The notes below the pieces were generated by a model that was not told the origin of the DNA, ran no database searches, and worked only from the letters and a program-made list of their open reading frames with translations. DNA of 64,000 nucleotides, from contig JAETXT010000004.1 of assembly GCA_019188255.1 (NCBI GenBank), positions 744,001 to 808,000 of the forward strand, in the 5' to 3' direction. Both the position numbers and the translations under genes were made by a program. Positions 23,482-34,321 of the stretch are shown one piece after another. Numbering within the stretch: the first letter of the stretch is position 1; each line of letters starts with the position of its first letter. Source of the DNA: Verticillium longisporum. Its lineage: Eukaryota > Ascomycota > Sordariomycetes > Glomerellales > Plectosphaerellaceae.

Positions 23482-24273
23482 ATGACAGCCCAGCACGGCG
23501 GCAAGCTGCCGCTATGCATAGCCAAAGAGCCCGAAGCCATTCGCTACCGCGCCGGAATCGCCCGCGCTCTGGATCTGCCGCCCATGACGGCCGAGGAAGA
23601 GACGGCGCTGCCATCTATCGAATGTGCTGCCACAGACCCAGTGAGCGGACGCACCGGAGCTTCAATCGCAACCCGCAACGCAGGCGCAAGCCCAGATCTT
23701 GGGACTCGCGTGGAACATGGCACGGGCGAGCTTGACGACGAGTACGATGATGACGTTGAGCGAGGCAGCTCGGCGGATGACGAGCTTATACCGTTGGGCC
23801 CGTGCCAGACCCGGCCTCTCCTGTCCGACACAACCCGAGATCGAGTTAAGAAATTGGCCAAGAAGAGGGCCGAACAGAAGGCCCTTCGCCGGGCCCGAGT
23901 TCAGGCTCGTATGGCGAACCAGCCCGCTGCAGCCACGAGCCATGCCGCTACGACTCAGGCCGGTCTGCTCGTGGCCGACCCCCAGCGTCAATATAACCAG
24001 TTATCGTCTTTGACCCTGGCCGTTCCCGAAAACAACTCTCGCAATAACGGAACTCGCGAACGCGAGGCGATGATTGACAAGCTAGACGACGAGGTTCGCC
24101 AGCTCCGTGCCATTGTTCGCGAGATCGAAAAAGAAAAGGACCGTCTCGCTACCGGGAATCGAGATCTGAAAATACGTCTTACTTCTTGGATCGGGGTTGT
24201 CGGTGATATGCAAAAGCATCTTAATAATTGCCAAGACAGCCTGGATCAAGCCATAGAAATGGACAAGGCCTAG
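23482..24273 (+). CDS. Hypothetical protein with basic region and C-terminal coiled coil
   Basis: A single open frame of 263 aa starts at an ATG. The N-terminal half is acidic and probably disordered (TGELDDEYDDDVERGSS). A strongly basic helix-like stretch follows (RVKKLAKKRAEQKALRRAR), and the C-terminal part from about residue 190 has heptad-like spacing (MIDKLDDEVRQLRAIVREIE). The basic-then-coiled-coil order recalls bZIP proteins, but the two parts are separated by about 50 residues and the canonical Asn/Arg pattern is absent, so I do not call it one. No homologue is recognised. The opposite-strand frames are shadows. Confidence 0.45.
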   Translation: MTAQHGGKLPLCIAKEPEAIRYRAGIARALDLPPMTAEEETALPSIECAATDPVSGRTGASIATRNAGASPDLGTRVEHGTGELDDEYDDDVERGSSADDELIPLGPCQTRPLLSDTTRDRVKKLAKKRAEQKALRRARVQARMANQPAAATSHAATTQAGLLVADPQRQYNQLSSLTLAVPENNSRNNGTREREAMIDKLDDEVRQLRAIVREIEKEKDRLATGNRDLKIRLTSWIGVVGDMQKHLNNCQDSLDQAIEMDKA

Positions 24274-24634
24274 TGTGGCCAAACTTTGGCCTGATCCAGG
24301 TAGAGCCGTAATGGGCAAAGCGAACACCGGAGGACAAGGGATCATGACGGCATCGCCGGTGTCATTTTTTCCTTCTGAGAATTTTCCGATGCGGCATTGC
24401 GGTGTACCTAGCTACTATCCTGCCAGGCACATTAATTATGAGTTGCATGAGATGTTTCCAAGCACGTGGTACGGTGACATGAACATACAGATAGTTGCAT
24501 ACAATGCCTCTTCAACTCCAAGCTACCGAGCTATGATTGCAGCTCAAATGTGCAACTCCTAAAGTGACCTCCCAAAAAAGCCTTGAAACCTTCTCACGTT
24601 CGCTCTTCAACCCCAGGTGTATCCTCTTTGCAGC
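24274..24634. other. Intergenic gap between convergent genes
   Basis: No protein domain or RNA signal is seen. A 95-codon frame at 24275-24562 has no recognisable content. Confidence 0.4.
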
Positions 24635-24950
24635 CTATTTCCATCCCAGGCAGTTGAGTAAGTTCGTCCTCGGGTCGGGCGCGCCCTCAAAGCTGCGCTT
24701 CCGGGACGCCTCGCTCTGGGGGCTGTTGTACTTGGCAAAGGCGCGATCCAGGTTGCGTGAAGATGTCGTGAGTTGGCTGGCGATGAAACTGCCGACGACA
24801 GCGATGGATGTGCCGACCATAAGGGCAGGGCCATACCTGGTTGCCTTTTATTAGCGAGCTGATAGAAGAGACTAATTAGGAGAAGGTAGCATACTTCATC
24901 ATGGCAGGAGGAGTAGTCGAGGCGTGAAGCCGAACGATTCGAGAAGCCAT
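24635..24950 (-). CDS. Small predicted mitochondrial membrane protein (85 aa)
   Basis: Two exons, 24950-24895 and 24836-24635, are joined by a 58-nt intron with GTATGC donor, GCTAATA branch-like site and CCAG acceptor; the phases fit and give 85 aa. The first 17 residues (MASRIVRLHASTTPPAM) are basic and hydroxylated without acids, as in a mitochondrial targeting peptide. A single hydrophobic helix follows (ALMVGTSIAVVGSFIAS), then a charged tail (NLDRAFAKYNSP, EGAPDPRTNL). I cannot name it. It looks like one of the small conserved inner-membrane proteins of fungi. The intact splicing and composition argue that it is a real gene. Confidence 0.6.
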
Positions 24951-26106
24951 ATTTGGTTTGGTGTCGTGTAAGGTAGACGGGAACTGATGTGGTGTCTTGC
25001 AGCGGTTGGCGCAGGCGGTAGGCTGGTTAATGTGATGTCGAATGTCGATGATGCAAACCAAAAACCGAACCTCCCATGATGCCTCATTCAGTATTTATAA
25101 AATCGTCCATCGCGTCTCTCCGCGATGACATCTCGACGGTGGTGCGGTGCGCCGTTCGACGATTGCGCAGCGCCGGGCGCAAAGTGGTGTGGTTCTGGCC
25201 AGAGAGTGGTTCGGTCGCACCTGGCGGGTGGTGCCACTCACCAACTCGCAATCGGGCGGAATAGGAATTCAGCCAGCCCAGCCAGCCCAGCCAGCGATCG
25301 GCCGGGCCCAATCGTCAGACTGGAAGAAGAGCTGACCCGATTGCCTGTTCTGCATGGATCGATTTAGCTTTTTTTGTTTTCTCCTTGGAATGATTGTTCT
25401 TTGCTTGTCAGTTTCTGAAGGTCTAGGTTGCGTCATACGATGCGTTGGTAGGCTGACGCTTTGTGACCGCTGATGCTGGTGGCCGCCGGAGAGATCCGGT
25501 GATGCAGATCGACCGAAAGTCTGGGTATGTGAACTGCTCTCCAATTCTTTCACGCCTTATCTTCGATGTTTTGCGTAAGTTCCAACACTTGGGGCAAGGA
25601 GCACAAGATACTGACCATGTCCGGATGTCATCCGCCGGCATCAGACTCACATTTCACCAGGCCTGTATGAGGTCTGTATAGGACATGTGAGGGCTATCAC
25701 CTGGTACATGCAAGTAGAACCACCGAAAGTGCTGTTGTCAAGTGTGGCGTCTGGGGAAGCACGCATACGGCGAACTCCAGGCCCCAGAGACCTGGTGTCA
25801 AGGGTGTCTGAGAAGCTGTGTTCAGCGAACCTGTCCCCAAACGTCACTAATCATGCCGGAGCCCTCCACCAGTCCTCCGACCTCATCGGCGTGCAAAAGA
25901 GGCGTCGGCATAGAGTGAGGACCCGAGTCATCTGACTCCCTGCTTCTAGAACAAAGCTTACTCGAAGATGGTGACGACCAACTTCCCAGGCCATAAGTCG
26001 TTGCTGCACATCTGAACGTTGAGTTGAGATTGTGTAAATGGTATTATTTCAAGGTACGTGTTGCTGATGCTGTGATACGGTGGGATAGAAATGCTGATGC
26101 GACAGT
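24951..26106. other. Intergenic, no gene supported
   Basis: Frames are short and overlap on both strands without domains. A small run of CAGCC/CCAGC repeats sits at about 25270-25296. Nothing else stands out. Confidence 0.4.
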
Positions 26107-27089
26107 CTACTTGCCTGCTCCCTGGTTGAAGTTCATGCTGTATCCTCCCGTCTTCTCGTCCTTGACCATCTGGAAGTTCTCAGTGCTCAATCCAAACGGC
26201 TTCAAGATGCCATTCCCCAGCTATAGGTTTGTCAGCGTCTGCCTTCAGTGGCCGGGCTCCGGTCGGGCTCTAGGTCACTCACGTCTTTCAACTTGCTCCA
26301 CATCTCAGCCGTCTCCTTCTCCTGCGCCGCCTTGGTCCTCGGCGGGAGCAACCTCAGTTGCGTCCTGACAAGCTTCGCATCGGCGGGAGCCAGGTTCGTC
26401 ATCTGCGCAAGGAGCTTGTAGTCCTCCTCCGCCCCCGAAAGGTCGGACCATCCCCCTTTTCGCTGCGGGCCCTTGCCCTGCGCATGAGTGCCTTGGCCCG
26501 GATGCGCAGCACGTCTTCCTTGCGTTTCCGTCGTTTCGCGTCCTCTTCGTCTTCCTCTATGGGAGCCGTGGCCGCGCTGCCGGCGCCGGACGATACAATT
26601 TCCTCCTCCACGTCGTCCTCGGCGGCCTTGGCCTTGGCTGCCTCGTCGACGCGCAGGGCTTCCTCCTTGTCGATGCGATCGAGACCGTCGAGGGCAGCGG
26701 TAGCCGTCGAGACGGCTTCCTTCCACTGCTCGAGCTTGAGATGGCAGGCGGCGATATTGGACCGCAGGACGGCGAGCTCATAATCGAGATAGTTGGGGCA
26801 CGTGGCAACTGCCTCGTCATACTTTGTGATGGCGGCCTCATACTTTGACGAAGCAAACAGAGAGTTTGCCTCAGTCTTGCTCGTGTTGGATTCGGCTAAG
26901 AGGGCCTGCGTCGTTTTAGCAGGGGGGGGATTTCGACAGGCCGAGACATTGAGCTCAGAATGTTCGTTCACGTACTGCTTCCTCCTCGGGCGGAAATTTC
27001 TCGACCGCCTCAGTCTCTTGACCGTCATTCTCGATGTTCTTCTCCTCGCGGTCGGCTGCCGCTTTGGCCTTTTCTTCTGTTGCGGCCAT
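26107..27089 (-). CDS. TTC1-like tetratricopeptide repeat protein (one-base frame break)
   Basis: Three exons on the minus strand: 27089-26976, 26905-26283, 26220-26107; introns are 70 and 62 nt with GTACGT and GTGAGT donors. Exon 1 encodes an acidic/Lys-rich start ([18 protein letters not shown]) ending PPEEEA. Exon 2 holds the TPR region: [20 protein letters not shown], then [20 protein letters not shown], and later [12 protein letters not shown]. The last exon ends [18 protein letters not shown] and YSMNFNQG, the typical C-terminus of TTC1/TPR1 homologues, which act as Hsp70/Hsp90 co-chaperone adaptors. Exon 2 is 623 nt where a multiple of three is needed, and the reading changes frame at a G5 run on the coding strand (plus 26452-26456), between RSEKG and [12 protein letters not shown]. 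Adding one base would give 283 aa. A sequence error is the likeliest cause. Confidence 0.75.
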
Positions 27090-27473
27090 CTCGGAGTGGC
27101 CTTCCTGTTGTTGACGGGAGAATGATGAGAGAGAGCGGATGGTCATGAGTGGGTAAAATGCATCTCATGCAGCAAACAGACGAGCGGGGGGCTAACGGAC
27201 AAACGAGGCAACTTATCGGCAGGCTAAGGCTCGATCTTTGACCCCTCCAATCGAGATAAGAAAATATACCGCGGGGCACATGCTTGATCGGCCTGGCCCC
27301 TCCTCCACAGGCCTGACCTTCTCTATCTGCAGGAACAACCACCCCCCTGAGTCACCCCGTTCAACGTCTTGGATATCTTCAGAGAACAGCCATTGCCATT
27401 TCAACTGGACGATAACAGCGCCCACTGCATCACACAACAACCATCACAATGGCGCCGCGCACAGAGTCCGTCA
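27090..27473. other. Divergent promoter region between TTC1-like and HAD genes
   Basis: About 380 bp separate the two starts. It contains an ATG at 27449 in an excellent fungal context (CACAATGGCG) that opens MAPRTESVNANPPPPP but runs to a stop after 23 codons, one frame away from the HAD reading. It is either the true start behind a one-base error, or an upstream ORF. Confidence 0.45.
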
Positions 27474-28334
27474 ATGCCAATCCTCCCCCTCCCCCTGCCC
27501 CTAGCAAGACCAATAGCTAACACGACGATCACAAGCTTCCCCCCAGTCCGCGCCTGCATCTTCGACATGGACGGCCTCCTCCTCAACACCGAAGACCTCT
27601 ACACACACTGCACGAACCTCATCCTCGCAACGCACGGCCGCCCCGAGCTGCCCTGGTCCATCAAGGCGCGCCTCCAAGGCCGCCCAGGCCCAGCCTCGGC
27701 CGCCATCTTCCACGAGTGGGCCCAGCTCCCCATCACGCCCGCCGAGTACCTCGCCGCCAACACGGCCCTGCAGCAGCAGCACTTCCCCTCGGCGGCGCCC
27801 CTGCCGGGCGTGCCGGCGCTGCTGCGCACCCTCGAGGCCGCGCCGCGCCTGCACACGGCCCTCGCCACGTCCTCGCACACGGCCAACTTTGACCTCAAGA
27901 CGTCCCACCTGCAGCCCCTCTTCGCCGGCTTCGCGCCGCACCGCCGCGTCCTTGGCGACGACCCCCGCATCGCCCCCGGCCGCGGCAAGCCCCACCCGGA
28001 CATCTTCCTGCTGGCCCTCGCCACCATCAACGCGTCGCTGCCCGCCGGCGAGGCGCCCGTGACGCCTGACGAGTGTCTCGTCTTTGAGGACTCGGTGCCC
28101 GGCGTCGAGGCCGGGCGGCGCGCTGGCATGCGCGTCATCTGGTGCCCGCATCCCATGCTCAAGAAGGAGTACGCGGGCCGCGAGCCCGAGGTGCTGGCTG
28201 GGCGGACGGGCGAGGCGGGCGACGTTGACATGCACCAGGTGGGCGAACTTGACGACGGTTGGGCTGAGTACCTCGAGACGCTCGAGGGCTTCCCCTATGC
28301 CAAGTATGGCATCGAGGTTGTCAAGTCGGACTGA
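27474..28334 (+). CDS. HAD-superfamily hydrolase, pseudouridine-5'-phosphatase/HDHD1-like
   Basis: 286 aa from the in-frame ATG (MPILPLPLPLA). Motif I is CIFDMDGLLLNTED with the nucleophilic Asp and the acid/base Asp two residues on. Motif II is the LATSS segment after the cap domain; motif III Lys is in GKPHPDIFLLAL; motif IV is VFEDSVPGVEAGRRAG. The helical cap contains PWSIKARLQGRPGP, as in fungal relatives of HDHD1/DOG-type phosphatases that remove phosphate from small metabolites. The exact substrate cannot be read from the sequence. The start is uncertain, because a better-placed ATG at 27449 is out of frame. The gene is very GC-rich at third positions, so the opposite strand shows long shadow frames. 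Confidence 0.82.
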   Translation: MPILPLPLPLARPIANTTITSFPPVRACIFDMDGLLLNTEDLYTHCTNLILATHGRPELPWSIKARLQGRPGPASAAIFHEWAQLPITPAEYLAANTALQQQHFPSAAPLPGVPALLRTLEAAPRLHTALATSSHTANFDLKTSHLQPLFAGFAPHRRVLGDDPRIAPGRGKPHPDIFLLALATINASLPAGEAPVTPDECLVFEDSVPGVEAGRRAGMRVIWCPHPMLKKEYAGREPEVLAGRTGEAGDVDMHQVGELDDGWAEYLETLEGFPYAKYGIEVVKSD

Positions 28335-28763
28335 TGATGACGGTTCTTCATCCCCACGAGGAAAGGAGCTCAGTCAGGCCAGCTCTCTTGGTCTTCTGCC
28401 TCCTAGACGCCAGCATATAAAACTCGCTCACCAAACGTACGAATCACGACAGATAGAGCAGAAAGACCGCAATTAGCAGCATAAAAGCACAGCACCGCAC
28501 GCGTCCGATATCGGACATTCATTCAACCATTCGGCACACTCATAGACCAATATACCAAGACCATGCAAACCAGAACCTGTCCCCCTCGTCATATATGGTA
28601 TCACGTACCCAGTGAAGAATGACGCTCATGTCCCATCCAGCCAAAATGCCCGCAAGAAACGCTCTCGAACAAGACCGATCCAGAACTCCACTTCTACCCC
28701 ATCTATGCCTCAGGACAGCCAGTATCCCGCCGGCCAAATCCCTCGCTATCGCCATGACTCTGA
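28335..28763. other. Intergenic between convergent genes
   Basis: No coding signal. It should hold the 3' ends of the HAD gene and of the leftward Zn2Cys6 gene. Confidence 0.45.
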
Positions 28764-31103
28764 CTACAACAGCCCCTGCGGCGCGAACCCGTTCGTCCTG
28801 TTGGGCGGCTCGTACCAGTTCTGGTACGGGTGGTTTGGCAGGCTGAAGTCCGCAAATGACAGCGGATTCACTTTTGATCCGGAGTGGCCTGCCACGGGTC
28901 CTGCAGCAGTTTGTTGTGGCTGCTGAAGCAGTGGCTGCTGCTGCTGCTGCTGGTGTTGCTGTGGGTCCTGCTCGTAGAACATGGCCAGGGGGCTTCTGTC
29001 TCCCCAGCCCCAACCCCTCTTTAGCTCACCGACGACAGACCCAAGACCCCAGCCGCTCTCCGTTTGGATCCTCTCAAGAATGCAAAGGACCTCCTCCTGC
29101 TCTCTGGGGTCCGTCAACACTGCGCTCGCAATGGCAAGACTGCGAATCGCCACAGAAGCGATGCCGCGGTCACGCGTGTGCGCGACGATACCGCAGACCT
29201 GGTGTGCGTGGTGTAGCTGCAGAACACGCATCTCTTCAGAGGCCCGAGCCGGCTCCATGGGATTTGTCTGTGCCAGTATGCACTGAGCAGTGTGGTAAAA
29301 GAGGCGGCCGATGATGGCGGCGCGTTTGATGAGCCTGATGTTTGTCAGCAACTGGTTGTCAAATGGAGAGACCAGACTCGTCAGATATAACTAGCAGTGA
29401 TGGCTGAGACGTACCAAACGTTAGGGAACGCAGACTTGCTCCGCGAGTGCGTTGGGTAAAGATAACCAAATGGATGCATCGTCCTTGGGCATGCGTTGTT
29501 CCACCTGTCACAGAGGCTCTAAAGTTCCTGCCACAGCGCCAGCCGGTTACCCAGACGGATTTGCTCATCATGCGGGCTTGCTTCCTGGAACTTCGGAATC
29601 GACGCCCGAAAGTTGGCGATTCGTGCAACAATGTAGAAAATGCGGTGCACCCACTCCTCTTCATCGCCACCACCCGAGGCTCCCATCTCCGGCTTGTCTG
29701 CGAAGTCAAGATTGAGTCCCCATTGATCGGGATCCCAGGATGTCTGCCAGTTGAATGCGAGGCACGACAGCACTTCCATGCCAATGTTCAACCAGAAACA
29801 GGCCGCTCCGATGCCTGTCGACCGCGCATCCCAACCGCACTCCCGAATCAGTGCCCGCGCGCCCGCAATGTGATTCATGCGCATCCTCTGACCCGGTTTC
29901 TCCGACATGATTTCGTAAACGTTCAACACAACGGCCGTCGTTGCGCACTCGGCAGTATTTCGGTCCGGATTTTGTAGACTTCTCAAGAGCTGCGTCGTCG
30001 CGGTATCGTAGTAGTGTAGAGCCTTGTCGTCTTTGCAATCCGGGTGCGTCAGGGTGAGGTGCTTGACGCCGCATGCGAGGAAAGCGTTCAGTAACATGGG
30101 ACACTTCAGCGAGTGGTAGGGAATGAGCCGACTAAAATGCTTGTCCTTGTCGAGGCTGTCCATCCAAATACCAACCTCCTCAACAAAAACCTGCATATAG
30201 TGTATCTCTTCAGGCGAATTCAGGTACTCTCGCTCACCTGCGACCGCCTTCTCCGATGGCGGCGGCGTCATCATACCATCGAGAGCGAGAGTGTTGTGAG
30301 CGACACCACGGAATGAAGGAGGCGGTCCGGTAGCCAGCGGGGCGATCGAGGTCGCAGACGACGAGGTGTCACTCGTGCGGTGGTTGTGATGACGGGCAGC
30401 AGTCTCTTCGCGCATGGCGTTGAAATGGTCCTGGAGGGAGAAGGCGTAAGGTTGTTGCACTTGTCCAGAGTTTTGCGGCGTTGGGAATGGTGCGTCTGTT
30501 GCATGTTGCAAAGCAGCATCGCGGTCGTCAGGATGGTTGCGCACCGGTGGGTAGCCGTAGAGAGCCGGTGCGGGAGGCATCTGGAAATGAGTGGGAGGAG
30601 GCGGAAGGGAGGCATCTGCTACGCTGGCTGCGTGCACACGATGCTGGTGAGCCTGACGGCGGAGAGTTGGGTCGAGGTGGCCACGGTGGCGGCGGGCAGG
30701 GGGCGCTGGGTTCTTTGGGAGGTGGGCATAGCGCTTGAGTCGGCCAACGTATTCTGAGGGGATTTGGCGAGACTGGTCCTGGAACTGAACAGACCATTCC
30801 AGGGTGGGGGGAAGCAAGCGAGTGGGGGTTCTTGATCTGGACATCCATAAAATTAAGGGGTACGGTGGGCTTGCATTCTCTACTGCTCTTCCGACAGTTT
30901 AGACAATCTGGTGTCCCTTCGTCGCATTTTAAGTGCCGCTCCCTGCAAGTTAGGCAGCCAGTCCGCACCCGCCTCGACTGGGTGGGAACGGCTGTCGCAG
31001 CGATAGCCTTCTGAGGGGGAGTGCATAGGAGGTCGCGCACAGGTGTCAGCGAGCCAATACTGCTACTGCGGCGGTTGGGAATGTGAGAGCTGGGAAGATT
31101 CAT
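28764..31103 (-). CDS. Zn2Cys6 transcription factor with fungal-specific regulatory domain (reading frame disrupted)
   Basis: Two exons, 31103-29415 and 29334-28764, flank an 80-nt GTACGT..CAG intron that joins PNVW to LIKRAAIIGRLF. Residues 50-77 form the zinc cluster CX2CX6CX6CX2CX6C (GCLTCRERHLKC, CLNC). The middle (YMQVFVEEVGIWMDSLDK, HIAGARALIRECGWD, FWLNIGMEVLSCL) is the Fungal_trans_2-type domain of ARCA-like regulators. The tail is Gln-rich. Two defects are seen. A G6 run at 30806-30811 puts VQIKNPHSLA out of frame with LEWSVQFQD; removing one base restores it. A TAG at 29519-29521 follows WQEL where relatives read on into SLCDRWNN. The start is the ATG before NLPSSHIPN. Target genes are unknown. 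It may be a pseudogene or carry sequence errors. Confidence 0.72.
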
Positions 31104-34100
31104 GGTGAGAGGTGATTCGTCGGCCAACGCGTAAGGTGTCGATGTCTTGTGGCAGAGTCGGTGGTACGAGGCCTCGAAAGGTGAGTTGAGAGAGAGAGAG
31201 CCGGCTCTTGGCGGTTTCCGGGGCCCAAATCAAGGATGAATACACCCAAAGAGACGTCAAAGACCTCCAGCGCTTCCTCGTCTGGGGTCTGTTGGAAAGA
31301 CTGGGTGGGAAACGGGTGCGAGATGACGGAGATATCAACTGGCAGACGAAACGCTCGGCGCGAAGCAAGGTGAGCTTGGCAATGAGTGAAAAGGCGATTC
31401 CGGGTGAGAATTTGCGACACGGAAGAGAAAGAAAGGTAGCCGAAGTTGATGGCAGAGACAGCACCTCAACAGGCGATTGGTAGTCGGCGACTGATGTCGA
31501 TGTCTGTCAGGAGCAGCGAGCGACACGGTGTGTCTGCGATGAATGAGTGATGCTATCGGTGTGCCCCTCGTTCAGGGAGTGAGCACCGTGATGGCGCAAT
31601 TGATGCAGACGTTGAAGCGAAGACCATCAATGAAGCGGCGTCGATTGAGCGAGTCAAGGCTTCCAAGAGCTGAACGTCGTATGCAGTGAGGCCGACGGTG
31701 TTGCGATCGCCAGTCCGCCGTCGAGAGGTCGCGTCCTTGTTGCTTTCGGGCGATGTCGTTTGATGGGCTGTTGGTGATGACAGAGAGGCCCAGACGGGGA
31801 ATTCGAGGAGACGCAACGTGGGAAATGAGTTATGGCGGGTGGGCGGAGGAAATGACGAGCGAGGGGGGGAGGGGCGCAATCTCAGAGCGCAGGACGCACA
31901 GCGCAGGCGAGTCAATCGTCGCGGCAACTCGTCGTAGACGGGCGCGATCGTATCGTGGCTGTCGAGGCGGTGACAACGGTCGTTCTCAAAATGATGGTGA
32001 GATCGAACCGAATTGAGTCGGGTCAGGTCAGAGGTCGGCCAGAGAGGAAGAAGAGGCGAGAACGAAAAGGCCCTTTCCGTTAGCGCATGCAGCGCAGGTA
32101 GCGTAGCCTCGGAGGAAGGACCACTCGAGATTCGGGGTCGGAACAGGTAGGGTTGGCCAACGACGAGAGCAGGCGGCAGTCCCCCACCCCGGCAAAGTGA
32201 CAGGCACTGACTGTACTGGACAGGCAAGAAACCCCCAACGGGCAGGCAAGTGTGGAGCGTCCGTCCCTTCCTTCTGGTCGCCTTCTTTGCCCGGTAGCGC
32301 CTCGCTTCTGGCCTGAAGGGGAATGGTGCGATACCGTCTGCAAACCAGAAGATCTGGTTCCCCTGAGTTCCACTTTTTAAGATGCAATCCTTTTATCTCT
32401 CTGCCCTGTATGTTCTTTCTTGTATCGTGTGTTCGTTCTTCAGCGAAATGTGAGGAGAGTGTCGGTCCAAGCCCATGTCGGGAGCGAAAGACGGCAACAT
32501 GGGAAGGCGTTGCATTTTGAGGAAGGGGGAACTGGTACCACTCTGGAGACACCATATCCTCAGCTGGGGGGAGATCCTCACTCACGTCACACAACAAAGT
32601 GTCACCATGGTCCAGCCAACCCCTCACGCCTTGGCTCGCCTTACCACTCGCCATTTCCCCAGCTTCACCCGTGGATGACCTAGCACACCTTACCGTAGGT
32701 GCGTACGTACCTTACACTGGGAGATGATGGAGATACCACGCGACATCTCCACAGCTGCAACCAGCAGAAGCATGGCTCGCCCCGGCAGTGGATTAACTCT
32801 AAAGCATTTCCTCGCTGACTGCTTCATCAAAGTCGGGACTGTCAGAGATGTGCTTCGTCTCGACTTACCCGCAGTGCTGCGCCCCGTCTGTGCGTGTGTT
32901 GTTGCCAGCCAAGAAGCATTTTGAGACGACGGTGATTTTGACTCGTTAGATTCAGGACATACGCGTTAGTCGCGATCTTGATTGTATTGACCATTCGTCG
33001 ACTCAACCCTCGTCTGCTGGTCCGGTTGGTTCCTCGATTGCCGGAATTAGCAACGAGAGCTGCAGGCCAGACCCAGGAATACGGAATACCGCTGTCAATA
33101 AGACCAACAGAAACATAGTACAGCCTACTATGCTCGAACTCAGAAGCGGAAACATCAAAGCAGGAATCCCCGCCAAGACCGTCCCGTTTGATCGTCCGGT
33201 ACCTTGGGCTGGGACGGTCGATCCGACCACCCTTAACATGATCTTCCCCGCGGCCGCATCTCATCGTAACGTGTTGCCCTTCCCCATTCGGCCAACGATG
33301 AGCTGCCAAGAAACCCGCGACAAGAATAACCGCGATACGTTTCGTCCGAGCCATAAATCTCACCTTCTATTGAGCCACATGTTGTTGCCAAAGCAGTAAG
33401 CGTAGCCGGCTCCTCCTCCAGCCGGCGCAAGGTCTTTTTCATAACGACGGTATTATGTTCACAAAGGAGAGAGAGAGAGAGAGACGAAGCAGCGCCAAGG
33501 CTGGACAAGCCTGCGAAACGTCAACCTTGAAACGAAAGCTGCCAAATTCTCTGCCGCCTCTCTGCCGCCTTTCTGTAGACAGTCTGGCAAGCGTGGCACT
33601 CGCTCCCGCCCTCGCCCTCGCTCTGACTGACCATAGCCTGTGTCTTCTCATTTTTTTTTGTCATCCGTCACGGCGCGTAGCCCATGCAGGGAGCCAAGGG
33701 GTCGCTCATCTGGGCTTGCCGCCAAGCTCGCACTAGGTGACACGGGTCTCACAACGATGCTGCCGCCACCCATTCCCCGGTCTGACCCCGTTTCCCGGAC
33801 GTTACCCGGAGCCCTGCGCCGTCGGCCGATTTACCATGGTGGAAGCCCAGATGCAAGCAGCCGCAGGTGGGGAGCGACCCAGAGATCACTCACCTTTAAT
33901 CAGGTACAGGGAGTGGACAGGCTCTGCAGCGATGGTGGGACAGGATAGGCTGCTGCGCTGGCAAAAGATGTCATGTCGCATGTAATATCGGTCTGGACAT
34001 CGGCAATCTCACATATCTTGAGTCTTACAGGGTATACTTGACAAGGTAGAAGAACGAATCGGCTTGATCTTCAAGTTGAACGGAAGCCAACTGGTAACTG

Positions 34101-34321
34101 GATGAGTCATCTCACCGGACACCGAGAACACGATCTCTCACCGACCTACCGAAAACCTCAGCCGACGCAGCTTCGCGTTTCGGTCTGGTCGTCCTCAAAA
34201 CTCCGCGGCAGCTACCATCACAGCTTATCACGTATTAAACACCGATTCCTCGCTTTGGTCCGCCAATTCCCTCATTGGAACTTATAAAAAAACGGACATC
34301 ACGTCACGGACGGCAGCAAAA
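31104..34321. other. 3.2-kb divergent intergenic region
   Basis: The region separates the leftward Zn2Cys6 gene from rightward pantothenate synthetase. Frames of up to 224 codons on the minus strand (31553-32654) are low-complexity and Pro/Ser/Arg-rich and look like the leader of the regulator gene rather than proteins. A GA microsatellite lies at about 33466-33484. A TATAAAA at 34283-34289 precedes the pantothenate synthetase ATG. No gene is supported. Confidence 0.45.
33466..33484 (+). repeat. (GA)n microsatellite
   Basis: About nine uninterrupted GA units in non-coding DNA. Confidence 0.8.

Noticed and set aside
23143..23496. 117-codon minus-strand frame
   Set aside because: It depends on a GTG start, has no domain and overlaps the beginning of the better plus-strand frame.
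31553..32654. Long minus-strand frames of 208-224 codons
   Set aside because: Low-complexity Pro/Ser/Arg-rich content without domains, upstream of a regulator gene; probably leader DNA.
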